From: Chloroflexota bacterium
Lineage (GTDB): Bacteria; Chloroflexota; Anaerolineae; Anaerolineales; UBA4823
Direction of reading: 5' to 3'
Assembly (NCBI GenBank): GCA_023395675.1
Contig: JAEWYL010000082.1
Coordinates: forward strand, 1 to 15,274
Length of the DNA: 15,274 nucleotides
Shown: piece by piece, positions 1-6,198 of the stretch
How the letters are laid out: each line of letters begins with the position of its first letter
Position numbering within the stretch: the stretch's first letter is position 1
Notes under the pieces: model-generated
What the model saw: the letters and a program-made list of their open reading frames with translations, nothing else
The model's database searches: none
Told to the model about the DNA's origin: nothing
Translations under genes and position numbers: made by a program

Positions 1-521
1 GGGGGGGTCCGGGGGGGGGGGGGGGGGGGGGGGGCGGGGGGGGCGCCGCGGGGGGGGGTTGGAGGGGGCGCCGCGGCAGGCGGCGCGGTAGGCGGGGGGG
101 GGAGCGGGCTTTCCGAGGCGGGCTCTGTGCCCTCCCCGGGGGTTTCCGGGGAGGGAGCGGGCGAGCCGGAGGCGCCGGGCGGGGCCTGCCCTCCCAGGGC
201 GACCGCCAGCAGCCCCAGGGCCTGGGCCTCTCCGGCGTCGCTGCCGGAGGAGAGGGCGCGCTGGGCCTGCGCGGAGAGGGCGGCCGCCGGGTCCGGGTCG
301 TTCAGGAGCTGCAGGCGGGCCTGCGCCCGCACCAGGTCCGGGTTGGCCTGGTAGGCGGAGGCGATGAGCGCCCGGTACTGGTCCTTCGCCTGCGGGGCGA
401 GCATGGAGGGGGAGGTCTCGGTGTACTGGAGCGGGCGCACGCGCCAGGCGTAGACCAGCCCCAGGATGACGCCCAGCACCAGCCCGGTGAGCAGGTACCA
501 GTTGCCGCGCTCCTCGTTCAC
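1..521 (-). CDS. membrane-anchored protein with proline-rich tail, partial (3' end beyond window)
   Basis: Read on the minus strand this frame starts with GTG at 521-519 and stays open to the window edge, so the C-terminus is missing. The start overlaps the stop of the upstream gene as GTGA (521-518), which implies translational coupling. Residues about 8-25 (WYLLTGLVLGVILGLVYAW) are hydrophobic and look like an N-terminal membrane anchor. The following 55 residues are helical and resemble the upstream gene product: both have GL-x-Y-x-WRV-x-P, then conserved Tyr, DL, RL and Pro at the same spacing. From about residue 110 the chain becomes Ala/Pro/Ser-rich and ends in polyproline encoded by long G runs on the plus strand (24 consecutive G at 11-34). 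No enzymatic motif is visible and I do not recognise a named family. The reading frame near the edge depends on homopolymer lengths that may be inaccurate. Confidence 0.7.
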   Translation of the reverse strand, partial: MNEERGNWYLLTGLVLGVILGLVYAWRVRPLQYTETSPSMLAPQAKDQYRALIASAYQANPDLVRAQARLQLLNDPDPAAALSAQAQRALSSGSDAGEAQALGLLAVALGGQAPPGASGSPAPSPETPGEGTEPASESPLPPPPTAPPAAAPPPTPPRGAPPAPPPPPPPRTP

Positions 522-895
522 GGGGTTCCCTCCGGGCGAGAGGGGGCGTTACCGGCCGGGGCCTCCGCGCCGCCCGGCAGCAGGGCCGCGCTCAGGGCGC
601 GGATACGGTCCAGGTCCTCGCGGCTGTAGCCCTGGTTCTCGGCAAAGACCAGGGCGCGGGTCACGCTCTCCAGGGGCGGCTCTCCGAGCGCCTCTAGGCG
701 GGAGGCCGCGGCCTGCAGGTCCCGCTCCTGGCTGTAGATCTCGGACACCATGAGCACGTAATCGGCCCGGTAGTCAATGCGCAGGCTGTCGGGGTTGGCC
801 TGCGCATCCCTGGCAGGGCTGACCCTCCAACCGTAAAACAATCCCAGGGCTGCTCCCAGGGCGATGGCGATTAAGAAACGGATCCAGCGGGACAT
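518..895 (-). CDS. small membrane-anchored protein, paralogue of its downstream neighbour
   Basis: This encodes 125 aa. Residues 5-21 form one hydrophobic segment (FLIAIALGAALGLFYGW) next to the N-terminus, with Arg residues before it (MSRWIR), so the remainder probably lies outside the cytoplasm or along the membrane face. Residues 30-100 are charged and likely alpha-helical. The tail is Ala/Pro/Gly-rich. An ungapped comparison with the next gene, starting at the shared WRV, gives 15 identities in 52 positions, including WRV, two Pro, two Tyr, DL, RL and Leu. The two genes therefore probably arose by duplication and share an operon through the GTGA overlap. No strong Shine-Dalgarno is seen before the ATG. 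A weak candidate promoter (TTTACG, 17 nt, CACAAT; plus positions 935-907) would start the mRNA only a few bases ahead of the ATG. Function is unknown. Confidence 0.75.
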   Translation of the reverse strand: MSRWIRFLIAIALGAALGLFYGWRVSPARDAQANPDSLRIDYRADYVLMVSEIYSQERDLQAAASRLEALGEPPLESVTRALVFAENQGYSREDLDRIRALSAALLPGGAEAPAGNAPSRPEGTP

Positions 896-990
896 GGCGA
901 GGGTTATTGTGCCATAAGGGGGCGATTACGTAAAGCGAGAGTTCCGGAGCGGGGCGGGGAGCCGCGCAGGAGGCGCGCAGGGGCGCGCGG

Positions 991-1027
991 CTCCCTCCCC
1001 GGGCCTGTTTCTGGCCCGGGGAGGGGC
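991..1027. terminator. strong GC-rich hairpin after the aminotransferase gene
   Basis: Positions 993-1005 pair perfectly with 1013-1025 (13 bp, 7-nt loop). It lies just past the stop of the minus-strand aminotransferase, where a terminator is expected, but the minus-strand side has no T run. The plus-strand side continues GCGTTTTCTT, so it fits better as a plus-strand terminator or as a bidirectional or 3'-protecting stem. A second inverted repeat (961-967 with 984-990) follows directly. The rest of 896-1054 holds no gene. Confidence 0.5.
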
Positions 1028-1054
1028 GTTTTCTTCAGCCAGCGGCCGCCGGGA

Positions 1055-2197
1055 TCAGTAGCGGCCCAGGAGCTTTTTGAGGGCCCCCAGCAGCAGGGTG
1101 ATGTTCTCCAGCCGGCTGCTGAAGCCCATCAGGCCGATGCGCCAGATGCGCCCTTTGAGGGGGCCGAAGCCGCCGGCGATCTCGATATTGTACTCTTCCA
1201 GCAGGCAGCGGCGGACGCCGGCCTCGTCCACGCCGGGGCCGAGCTGCGGGGTGGTGAGGGTGGTCAGGCGGTGCGGCAGGGGCACCAGGGGCGGCAGGTC
1301 GAGGGCCTCCAGGCCGCGCCAGAGGTCCATGGCGTTGCGGCGGTGGCGGGCAAAGCGGGCCTCCAGCCCCTCTTCCATGACGATGCGCAGCGCTTCGCGC
1401 AGGGCGTACACCATGCTGATGGGGGCGGTGTGGTGGTAGGTGCGCTCGCTGCCCCAGTATTTCTCCAGCGTGCTCAGGTCCAGGTACCAGTTGGGCACGG
1501 GGGTCTTGCGTTTGTGCAGGGCCTCGCGGGCGCGGGGCGAGATGGTGAGCGGGGCCAGCCCGGGCGGGGCCGAGAGGCATTTCTGGGTCCCGCTGTAGGC
1601 CACGTCCACATCCCAGGCGTCAATCTGCACCGGGAGACCCCCGAGCGAGGTGACCGTGTCCAGCACGACCAGGGCCCCGCTGCGGTGGGCGGAGGCGGCA
1701 ATCTCGGCTACGCCCGGCTGCTCGGCGCCGGTGGAGGTCTCGGCGTGCACCAGCGCCACCAGCTTGTAGTTTCTGCCGCGCAGGGCCCGCTCGAATTCCT
1801 CCGGCTCGAAGACCTCGCCCCAGGGGCGCTCCAGGCGGTCCACCCGGGCGCCGTAGCGCCCCGCCATATCCACCAGGCGCTCTCCGAAGTAGCCCATCAC
1901 GCCCACCAGCACCCGGTCCCCCGGTTCGATGAAGTTGCACAGGGCGGCCTCCATCCCGGCGCTGCCCGTCCCCGAGACCGGGATGGTCAGCTCGTTGTGG
2001 GTCTGGAACACGTGGCGCAGCATGGACTGCACTTCGTTCATCAGGGCCAGGAACTGGGGGTCCAGGTGGCCCACCAGGGGGGTAGCCATGGCGCGCAGCA
2101 CGCGCGGGTGCACCATGCTCGGCCCGGGTCCCAGCAGGATGCGCGGGGAGGTGTTGAGATCGGCAGTCGTTTTCATCTCCAAAAATTTGTAATCCAT
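1055..2197 (-). CDS. class V PLP aminotransferase, alanine/serine-glyoxylate type
   Basis: The 380-aa product matches the length and motif order of the alanine-glyoxylate / serine-glyoxylate / serine-pyruvate aminotransferases (PLP fold type I, class V). These cytosolic enzymes move an amino group from alanine or serine to glyoxylate or pyruvate. Visible landmarks are LLGPGPS near residue 21-27, the phosphate-binding loop SGTGSAGMEAAL at 75-86, VHAETSTG at 150-157, Asp180 in VVLDTVTS as the pyridine-nitrogen ligand, the Schiff-base lysine K206 in YSGTQKCLSAPPG, and the C-terminal arginine region GRIWRIGLMG. The first ATG is preferred because CTCCT at 2205-2209 gives AGGAG seven bases upstream on the minus strand. 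The internal ATG at codon 8 has its GGAG directly abutting it. The gene stands alone, divergent from spoVS. Sequence alone does not fix the amino donor. Confidence 0.9.
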   Translation of the reverse strand: MDYKFLEMKTTADLNTSPRILLGPGPSMVHPRVLRAMATPLVGHLDPQFLALMNEVQSMLRHVFQTHNELTIPVSGTGSAGMEAALCNFIEPGDRVLVGVMGYFGERLVDMAGRYGARVDRLERPWGEVFEPEEFERALRGRNYKLVALVHAETSTGAEQPGVAEIAASAHRSGALVVLDTVTSLGGLPVQIDAWDVDVAYSGTQKCLSAPPGLAPLTISPRAREALHKRKTPVPNWYLDLSTLEKYWGSERTYHHTAPISMVYALREALRIVMEEGLEARFARHRRNAMDLWRGLEALDLPPLVPLPHRLTTLTTPQLGPGVDEAGVRRCLLEEYNIEIAGGFGPLKGRIWRIGLMGFSSRLENITLLLGALKKLLGRY

Positions 2198-2308
2198 TTT
2201 GAATCTCCTGATGGCGTTCTCTTGAACACTCAGACTGCACCGGATTAAAGTGAGAGGGGGGACCCGGGCACGGCCGGGCGAGGATGAAACGTCTTTGCCG
2301 TCTTAAGC

Positions 2309-2337
2309 AGTGTACATGGATTGCGGCACAATTTCAA
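2309..2337 (-). promoter_or_regulatory. candidate sigma70-type promoter for the class V aminotransferase
   Basis: On the minus strand TTGAAA (plus 2332-2337) and TACACT (plus 2309-2314) are separated by exactly 17 bases. The -35 matches the consensus at five of six positions and the -10 at four. Transcription would begin near 2302, leaving a leader of about 105 nt before the ATG at 2197. No known riboswitch was recognised in that leader. Confidence 0.5.
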
Positions 2338-2517
2338 TTCGATAAAAATCACTTCTTCCAGGTGCTATGTGGCGTAATCGCCCCACGTTTAAGCATGGGC
2401 GTTCAGCCCACCCCGCTCCTGATCCCCAGAGCCGGGGAGAAGCATTTTTCCCCGGGTGATTTTATTAGAGAATCTTTGCGAATCTTTGAATTAACATAGA
2501 TTCGTGCCTCGATTCGC

Positions 2518-2546
2518 TTGCTCAGGTATAAGGAGTCTTGTAAAAT
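2518..2546 (+). promoter_or_regulatory. candidate sigma70-type promoter for spoVS
   Basis: TTGCTC (2518-2523) and TAAAAT (2541-2546) are separated by 17 bases and lie in the most A+T-rich part of the region. The start point would be near 2553, about 78 nt before the spoVS ATG. A 7-bp inverted repeat ends directly against the -35 and could be a regulator site. Confidence 0.6.
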
Positions 2547-2630
2547 AATGATAAGTACATTAATCCAAAAAACTTGCGTGAACCCGGCCTTAAACCAGGT
2601 CAGCCCAATGTTTGAGGGGAGGAAGCCATC

Positions 2631-2891
2631 ATGGACGTCATTAAGGTATCCGGTAAGTCGCGCACTTCCGCCGTGGCAGGCGCCATTGCCGGGGTTATTC
2701 GTGAAAACCAGCGTGCAGAGGTGCAGGCGATTGGCGCCAGCGCGATTAACCAGGCGGTGAAGGCTATGGCGCTGGCGAAGAGCTATCTGGTAGAAGATGG
2801 CTTTAATATTATTTTTATCCCGGAGTTTGTTGACGTTGAAATTGACGAAAAGGTGCGCACGGCGATCAAGTTCATTGTCGAGCCCCGCTAA
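2631..2891 (+). CDS. spoVS: stage V sporulation protein S (SpoVS) homologue
   Basis: The 86-aa product is full length for SpoVS and nearly motif-perfect: MDVIKVSGKSRTSAVAGAIAG at the N-terminus, the central AIGASAINQAVKAMALAK, and the C-terminal strand and helix with FIPEFVDVEIDEKVRTAIKF. In Bacillus, SpoVS affects septation and coat assembly. Structurally the family is Alba-like and is expected to bind nucleic acid, and it also occurs in many bacteria that do not sporulate. A strong ribosome site, GGGGAGGA at 2617-2623, precedes the ATG by 7 bases. The gene uses more A/T-ending codons than its neighbours (for example the run encoding NIIFIP). It has its own promoter and terminator, so it is probably monocistronic and well expressed. 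No other sporulation gene is in the window. Confidence 0.95.
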   Translation: MDVIKVSGKSRTSAVAGAIAGVIRENQRAEVQAIGASAINQAVKAMALAKSYLVEDGFNIIFIPEFVDVEIDEKVRTAIKFIVEPR

Positions 2892-2923
2892 AGCCTCTCT
2901 CTCCCCCTCCCCGCTCAATTGAT

Positions 2924-2956
2924 GGTCATTGCCCCAGCCGGGCAATGGCCTTTGTT
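2924..2956 (+). terminator. Rho-independent terminator of spoVS
   Basis: Positions 2924-2934 pair with 2940-2950 (11 bp with one G-T wobble, 5-nt loop CAGCC), and TTTGTT follows directly. It begins 33 bases after the spoVS stop and precedes the esterase start at 3031, so it separates spoVS from the downstream genes. Confidence 0.8.
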
Positions 2957-3030
2957 CCCTTAAGAACCTGTTGGAGTACAGGGGCCGCGGGCGCCGCCTG
3001 CGGGCGGTTTCCCGGCTTCCTCTATTGCTT

Positions 3031-4059
3031 ATGCCTGTCTTTCGTTCGCTACCGCTCCGGCTGCTGGTGGGGCCCGTTCTCTGCCTCCTGGCCGGCTGCA
3101 GCCCGGCAGGGCCGCCCGCGGGCCTCCCAACCGCCTCCCCAACCAGCGCACCGCTGCGCGCCTCCCCGACATCCACAGCCGCGGCGCCGCCCACAGTCCC
3201 GGCCCCGCTCACCCTGGCAGCGGCCACGCCCGGCGCCTCGCCGCTCCCGCTGCTCCAGCCGCCCACGCCCGGCGCCTCGCCGCTCCCGCCGCTCCAGCCG
3301 CCCACGCCGGCCCCCACCCTGACGCTCGCCCGCCCACCCTGCTGGGAGCAGGGCGGGCGAAAAGTGGACGGCCTCCTGGAGACCGAACTGCTGCGCCAGC
3401 CGCTCGAATACCTGGTTTACCTGCCCCCCTGCTACGACGAGCAGCCCGAACGCCGCTACCCGGTGCTGTACCTGATCCACGGTCAGAGCTACAACCAGGA
3501 CCAGTGGGACCGCCTGGGGGCGGACGAGGCCATGGACCGGCTGGTCGCCAGCGGAGAGCTGCCGCCCTTCCTGATCGTCATGCCGCGCGACCGGGTGTGG
3601 ACGCAGCCCTCCGAGGACCCCTTCGGGCAGGCTGTGATCGAGGTCCTGATCCCGCTGGTGGACCGGGTGTACCGCACCCTGCCCGAGCGAACGTACCGGG
3701 CCGTGGGCGGGCTCTCGCGCGGCGGGGGCTGGGCGGTGCATTTCGGGCTGAACTACCCGCACCTGTTCGGCGCCCTGGGGGGCCACAGCCCGGCGGTGTT
3801 CCACGAGGATACCGGGCGGCTGCGCCTGCTGCTGTCCGAAACGCCGGTCGAGAGCCTGCCGCGCATTTACCTGGATATTGGGGAGCGTGACCGGCCCGAA
3901 ATCCTGCGCTCGGCCCTCTGGCTGGAGGAGCTGCTGACCGGGCTGAACATCCCCCATTCCTGGCGCCTTTTCACGGGGTATCACGAGGAGGCCTATTGGA
4001 GCGCGCACGTGGAGAGCTATCTGCGCTGGTATGCGCAGGAATGGCAAGTTGATTTATAA
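3031..4059 (+). CDS. lipoprotein esterase, esterase-D-like alpha/beta hydrolase
   Basis: The 342-aa product begins with a lipoprotein signal peptide: MPVFRSLPLR, a hydrophobic core, then the lipobox LLAGC with Cys23. It should be anchored on the outer face of the membrane. Residues about 24-108 are a Pro/Ala/Thr/Ser linker containing a 13-residue duplicated unit. The remainder is a putative esterase domain (PF00756 type): LEYLVYLPPCYD, VLYLIHGQ, the nucleophile elbow GLSRGG with Ser229, DIGERD with the probable acid Asp287, and His318 in GYHEEAYW. Relatives hydrolyse acyl or feruloyl esters or transfer mycolyl groups, and the substrate here is not evident. The start is chosen by distance to the lipobox: the open frame extends upstream to a TTG inside the spoVS terminator, which is unlikely. 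No clear Shine-Dalgarno is present. The stop lies 7 bases before gatC. Confidence 0.85.
   Translation: MPVFRSLPLRLLVGPVLCLLAGCSPAGPPAGLPTASPTSAPLRASPTSTAAAPPTVPAPLTLAAATPGASPLPLLQPPTPGASPLPPLQPPTPAPTLTLARPPCWEQGGRKVDGLLETELLRQPLEYLVYLPPCYDEQPERRYPVLYLIHGQSYNQDQWDRLGADEAMDRLVASGELPPFLIVMPRDRVWTQPSEDPFGQAVIEVLIPLVDRVYRTLPERTYRAVGGLSRGGGWAVHFGLNYPHLFGALGGHSPAVFHEDTGRLRLLLSETPVESLPRIYLDIGERDRPEILRSALWLEELLTGLNIPHSWRLFTGYHEEAYWSAHVESYLRWYAQEWQVDL
3225..3302 (+). repeat. 39-bp tandem duplication in the esterase linker
   Basis: Two copies (3225-3263 and 3264-3302) differ at one base (CTG to CCG, Leu to Pro). The unit encodes TPGASPLPLLQPP, and a shortened third copy continues as TPAPT. The 13-codon period keeps the frame, so gain or loss of a unit would only change linker length. 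Confidence 0.9.
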
Positions 4060-4069
4060 TCTTTGCATG
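4055..4069 (+). promoter_or_regulatory. TATAAT -10 box placed for leaderless transcription of gatC
   Basis: A perfect TATAAT at 4055-4060 overlaps the esterase stop codon and is followed by six bases and then the gatC ATG at 4067. An mRNA started at the usual distance would begin at or next to the A of the ATG, with no leader. No Shine-Dalgarno precedes gatC, which agrees. The -35 region is poor (TGCGCA at 4032-4037). Confidence 0.5.
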
Positions 4070-4354
4070 GCCCTATCCATTGAAGAAGTTGAACATATCG
4101 CCGCGCTTGCCAGGTTGAAGCTCAGCGCGGAGGAAAAAGAGCGCTACCGGGAGCAGCTTTCGGACATCCTGGAGTACGCGGCCCGGCTGCAGGCCCTGGA
4201 TACGAGCGGCATCCCCCCGACCTCCAGCGTGCTGCCGCCCCAGAGCGCGCTGCGCGCCGACGCGGCCCGCCCGGGGCTGCCGCTGGAGGGGCTGCTGCGC
4301 AACGCGCCGGACAGCGAGGGACGGCAGTTCCGCGTCCCGCCGGTGCTGGACTGA
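4067..4354 (+). CDS. gatC: Asp-tRNA(Asn)/Glu-tRNA(Gln) amidotransferase subunit C
   Basis: The 95-aa product is the usual GatC size. It shows the family pattern: an N-terminal ALSIEEVEHIAALARLKLSAEE, a helix with LSDILEYAARLQALDTSGIPPTS, and the C-terminal FRVPPVLD that normally reads FRVPxVL. GatC stabilises the GatA-GatB complex, which amidates misacylated Glu-tRNA(Gln) or Asp-tRNA(Asn) in the cytoplasm. The ATG at 4067 is chosen because family members begin within a few residues of the conserved I-x-E-V-x-H-I-A-x-L-A motif. The frame opens 12 codons earlier inside the esterase gene and that extension (MRRNGKLIYNLC) is not family-like. gatA follows after 15 bases. gatB is not in this window and must be elsewhere. 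Confidence 0.95.
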   Translation: MALSIEEVEHIAALARLKLSAEEKERYREQLSDILEYAARLQALDTSGIPPTSSVLPPQSALRADAARPGLPLEGLLRNAPDSEGRQFRVPPVLD

Positions 4355-4369
4355 GGCCGGGCGGCAGTC

Positions 4370-5851
4370 ATGGCGGATCTGACCGATCTCACCCTGCTGG
4401 AAGCCGGGGAAGGCCTGCGCCGCGGCGAGTTCTCCAGCCGGGACCTGACCCTGGCCTGCCTGCAGCGCATCGAGGCGCTGGACTCGAGGCTGCACGCGTT
4501 CCTCACCCTCACGCCGGAGCTGGCGCTGGCCCAGGCCGAGGCGGCCGACCGGCGCCTGGCGGCCTGGCGCAGGGACCGGGAGAACGGTTTGACGCCGGTT
4601 ACCGGGCTGCCCCTGGCGGTGAAGGATGTGCTCTGCCTGGCCGGCGTGCGCTGCACCTGCGGCTCGCGCATCCTGGAGAATTTTACGCCGCCGCACAGCG
4701 CCACCGCCGTGGCGCGCCTGGTGGAGGCCGGGGCGGTCGTCGTGGGGAAGACCAACACCGACGAGTTCGCCATGGGCTCCTCCACCGAGAATTCGGCTTA
4801 CGGGACCACGCGCAACCCCTGGAACAGCGGGCGGGTCCCGGGCGGGTCCAGCGGGGGCAGCGCCGCCGCCGCGGCGGCCCGGATGGTGCCCGCGGCGCTG
4901 GGCAGCGACACCGGCGGCAGCGTGCGCCAGCCGGCCTCCTTCTGCGGGGTGACCGGGCTCAAGCCCACCTACGGGCGGGTCTCGCGCTACGGGCTGGTGG
5001 CTTACGGCTCCTCGCTGGACGCGGTGGGGGTGCTGGCCCGCACGGCCGCCGACGCGGCGGCGGTGTATGCGCTCATGGCGGGGCGCGATCCCCTGGACGC
5101 CACCAGCGTGGACCTGCCGGTGCAGCCGGTGCGGCTGGAGGGGCACGAGGGCCTGCGCGGGCTGCGGGTGGGCGTGCCGGAGGAGTACTTTGTTGAGGGC
5201 ATGGCGGCGGAGGTGGAAGCGGCGGTGCGGGCGGCGATCCAGACGCTGGAGGGGCTGGGGGCCGAGGCCCGCCCGGTGCGGCTGCCGCACACGGAGCACG
5301 CCCTGCCGGTCTACTATCTGATCGCGCCGGCCGAAGCCTCGGCCAACCTGGCCCGCTACGACGGGGTGCGCTACGGGCCGCGCCAGGAGAACGGGGCCCT
5401 GTGGGACGTTTTCCGCAGCACGCGCGGCGAGCTTTTCGGGGCGGAGGTCAAGCGCCGCATCATGCTCGGCACCTATGCCCTTTCGGCCGGCTATTATGAG
5501 GCCTATTACGGCCAGGCTCAAAAAGCGCGCACTCTGATCAAAGGGGACTTCGAGCAGGCTTTCAAAGAGGTGGACGTCATCGCCGCCCCGGTGGCCCCCA
5601 CCACCGCCTTCCGCACCGGCGAGCACGGCGACGACCCGCTGGCGATGTACCTGGAGGATATTTTCACCCTGCCGGCAAACCTGGCGGGCATCCCCGGGCT
5701 GGCGTTCCCGGTGGGTTTCGACGAGCAGGGCCTGCCGGTGGGAATGCAGGTGATGGGCCCGCACTTTCAGGAGGAGCGGCTGCTGCAGGTCGCCCACGCT
5801 TACCAGGGCGTCACCGGCTGGCATACCCGGAAACCGCCGGAGGCGGGCTGA
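4370..5851 (+). CDS. gatA: Asp-tRNA(Asn)/Glu-tRNA(Gln) amidotransferase subunit A
   Basis: The 493-aa product is a full-length amidase-signature enzyme. It provides the glutaminase activity that releases ammonia for transamidation of Glu-tRNA(Gln)/Asp-tRNA(Asn), together with GatB and GatC. The catalytic Ser-cisSer-Lys triad is visible: K85 in LPLAVKD, S160 in the glycine/serine stretch PGGSSGGSAAA, and the nucleophile S184 in GSDTGGSVRQPAS. These sit at the same mutual spacing as K79/S154/S178 in characterised GatA. GatA-typical blocks TNTDEFAMGSSTENSAYG, GLKPTYGRVSRYGL and VGMQVMGPHFQE are intact. There is no strong Shine-Dalgarno before the ATG, so translation may be coupled to gatC, which ends 15 bases upstream. 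No typical terminator follows; the next structure is the palindrome at 5948-5996. Confidence 0.97.
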   Translation: MADLTDLTLLEAGEGLRRGEFSSRDLTLACLQRIEALDSRLHAFLTLTPELALAQAEAADRRLAAWRRDRENGLTPVTGLPLAVKDVLCLAGVRCTCGSRILENFTPPHSATAVARLVEAGAVVVGKTNTDEFAMGSSTENSAYGTTRNPWNSGRVPGGSSGGSAAAAAARMVPAALGSDTGGSVRQPASFCGVTGLKPTYGRVSRYGLVAYGSSLDAVGVLARTAADAAAVYALMAGRDPLDATSVDLPVQPVRLEGHEGLRGLRVGVPEEYFVEGMAAEVEAAVRAAIQTLEGLGAEARPVRLPHTEHALPVYYLIAPAEASANLARYDGVRYGPRQENGALWDVFRSTRGELFGAEVKRRIMLGTYALSAGYYEAYYGQAQKARTLIKGDFEQAFKEVDVIAAPVAPTTAFRTGEHGDDPLAMYLEDIFTLPANLAGIPGLAFPVGFDEQGLPVGMQVMGPHFQEERLLQVAHAYQGVTGWHTRKPPEAG

Positions 5852-5891
5852 CCAGGCCGCACATTTTCCCCAAAAACAACACGAGTCTTTG

Positions 5892-6024
5892 CTCAGGAAC
5901 TTTGCGTGAGAACCACTAAGTAGTCTTCTCGCTGACTAAGGAAGAACTGTTTGATGAGTGATTGTGGGGTGTAGCCCCACAATCACTCATCAAACAACAC
6001 TCACCAACTTTGCGTGAGAACCAC
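5892..6024. repeat. two 25-bp direct repeats 108 bp apart
   Basis: Positions 5892-5916 and 6000-6024 match at 23 of 25 bases. Their shared core AACTTTGCGTGAGAACCAC is identical over 19 bases (5898-5916, 6006-6024). The palindrome at 5948-5996 lies between them. They could be binding sites or the remains of a small mobile or duplicated element. The copies are too long for normal target-site duplications. Confidence 0.85.
5948..5996. repeat. perfect 22-bp inverted repeat with 5-nt loop
   Basis: Positions 5948-5969 pair with 5975-5996 without a mismatch; the loop is TGTAG at 5970-5974. The left arm begins TGTTTGATGAG and ends GTGGGG. There is no T run on either side, so a standard intrinsic terminator for gatA is unlikely, although it is the only strong structure after that gene. 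Such perfection suggests selection on the hairpin or a recent origin. Confidence 0.9.
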
Positions 6025-6198
6025 GCAGGTATCTATCCGAAAAATACACAGTGCTTGAGATGGGGGAGCGGGGGAAACGCCGCCCTGCCGGTAAAGCAGG
6101 AAGGGCGCAAAAATCGAACCGGTATCTGGCGCCCGGACCGGTTCCGGGTGTGAGCGGGAAACAGGCCGTTGGAGACGCAGGGGGCAGCAGGAGGGTCC

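Larger units (their letters stand above)
2198..2630. other. divergent intergenic region between the aminotransferase and spoVS
   Basis: This 433-bp gap is clearly richer in A+T than the flanking genes and holds the two divergent promoters listed separately. It also contains overlapping GC hairpins that exclude each other (CCCC 2424-2427 with GGGG 2434-2437, against CCGGGG 2432-2437 with CCCCGG 2450-2455) and a directly repeated octamer AATCTTTG at 2471-2478 and 2481-2488. GCGAATC (2478-2484) is inverted as GATTCGC (2511-2517) just before the spoVS -35. These could be operator half-sites. No convincing coding sequence is present. Confidence 0.6.
5852..6198. other. intergenic region before the CHAT gene, with repeat and hairpins
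   Basis: This 347-bp region contains the direct repeats and perfect palindrome listed separately, then two smaller hairpins nearer the gene (CGCCCTGC 6081-6088 against GCA and GGGCG at 6096-6107; AACCGG 6117-6122 with CCGGTT 6138-6143). A transcript entering the CHAT gene would therefore carry a structured leader. No clear promoter was found. The 63-codon frame at 5962-6153 begins inside the palindrome, resembles nothing, and is not called. Confidence 0.6.

Noticed and set aside
1271..2248. Long plus-strand open frame opposite the class V aminotransferase
   Set aside because: It mirrors a confidently identified gene, has His/Gln/Gly-biased composition typical of antisense frames in high-G+C DNA, and has no recognisable motif.
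2284..2499. 71-codon frame in the region upstream of spoVS
   Set aside because: It lacks a ribosome site, overlaps the candidate aminotransferase promoter on the other strand and resembles no family.
2631..2891. Sporulation locus inferred from spoVS
   Set aside because: SpoVS is widespread in non-sporulating bacteria, and no other sporulation gene is present here.
4073..5824. 583-codon minus-strand frame opposite gatC and gatA
   Set aside because: It runs across two well-identified genes and has a Gln/Arg/His-rich antisense composition; an artefact of high G+C content.
5962..6153. 63-codon frame before the CHAT gene
   Set aside because: Its start lies inside the palindrome and it covers hairpins; no ribosome site or motif supports it.
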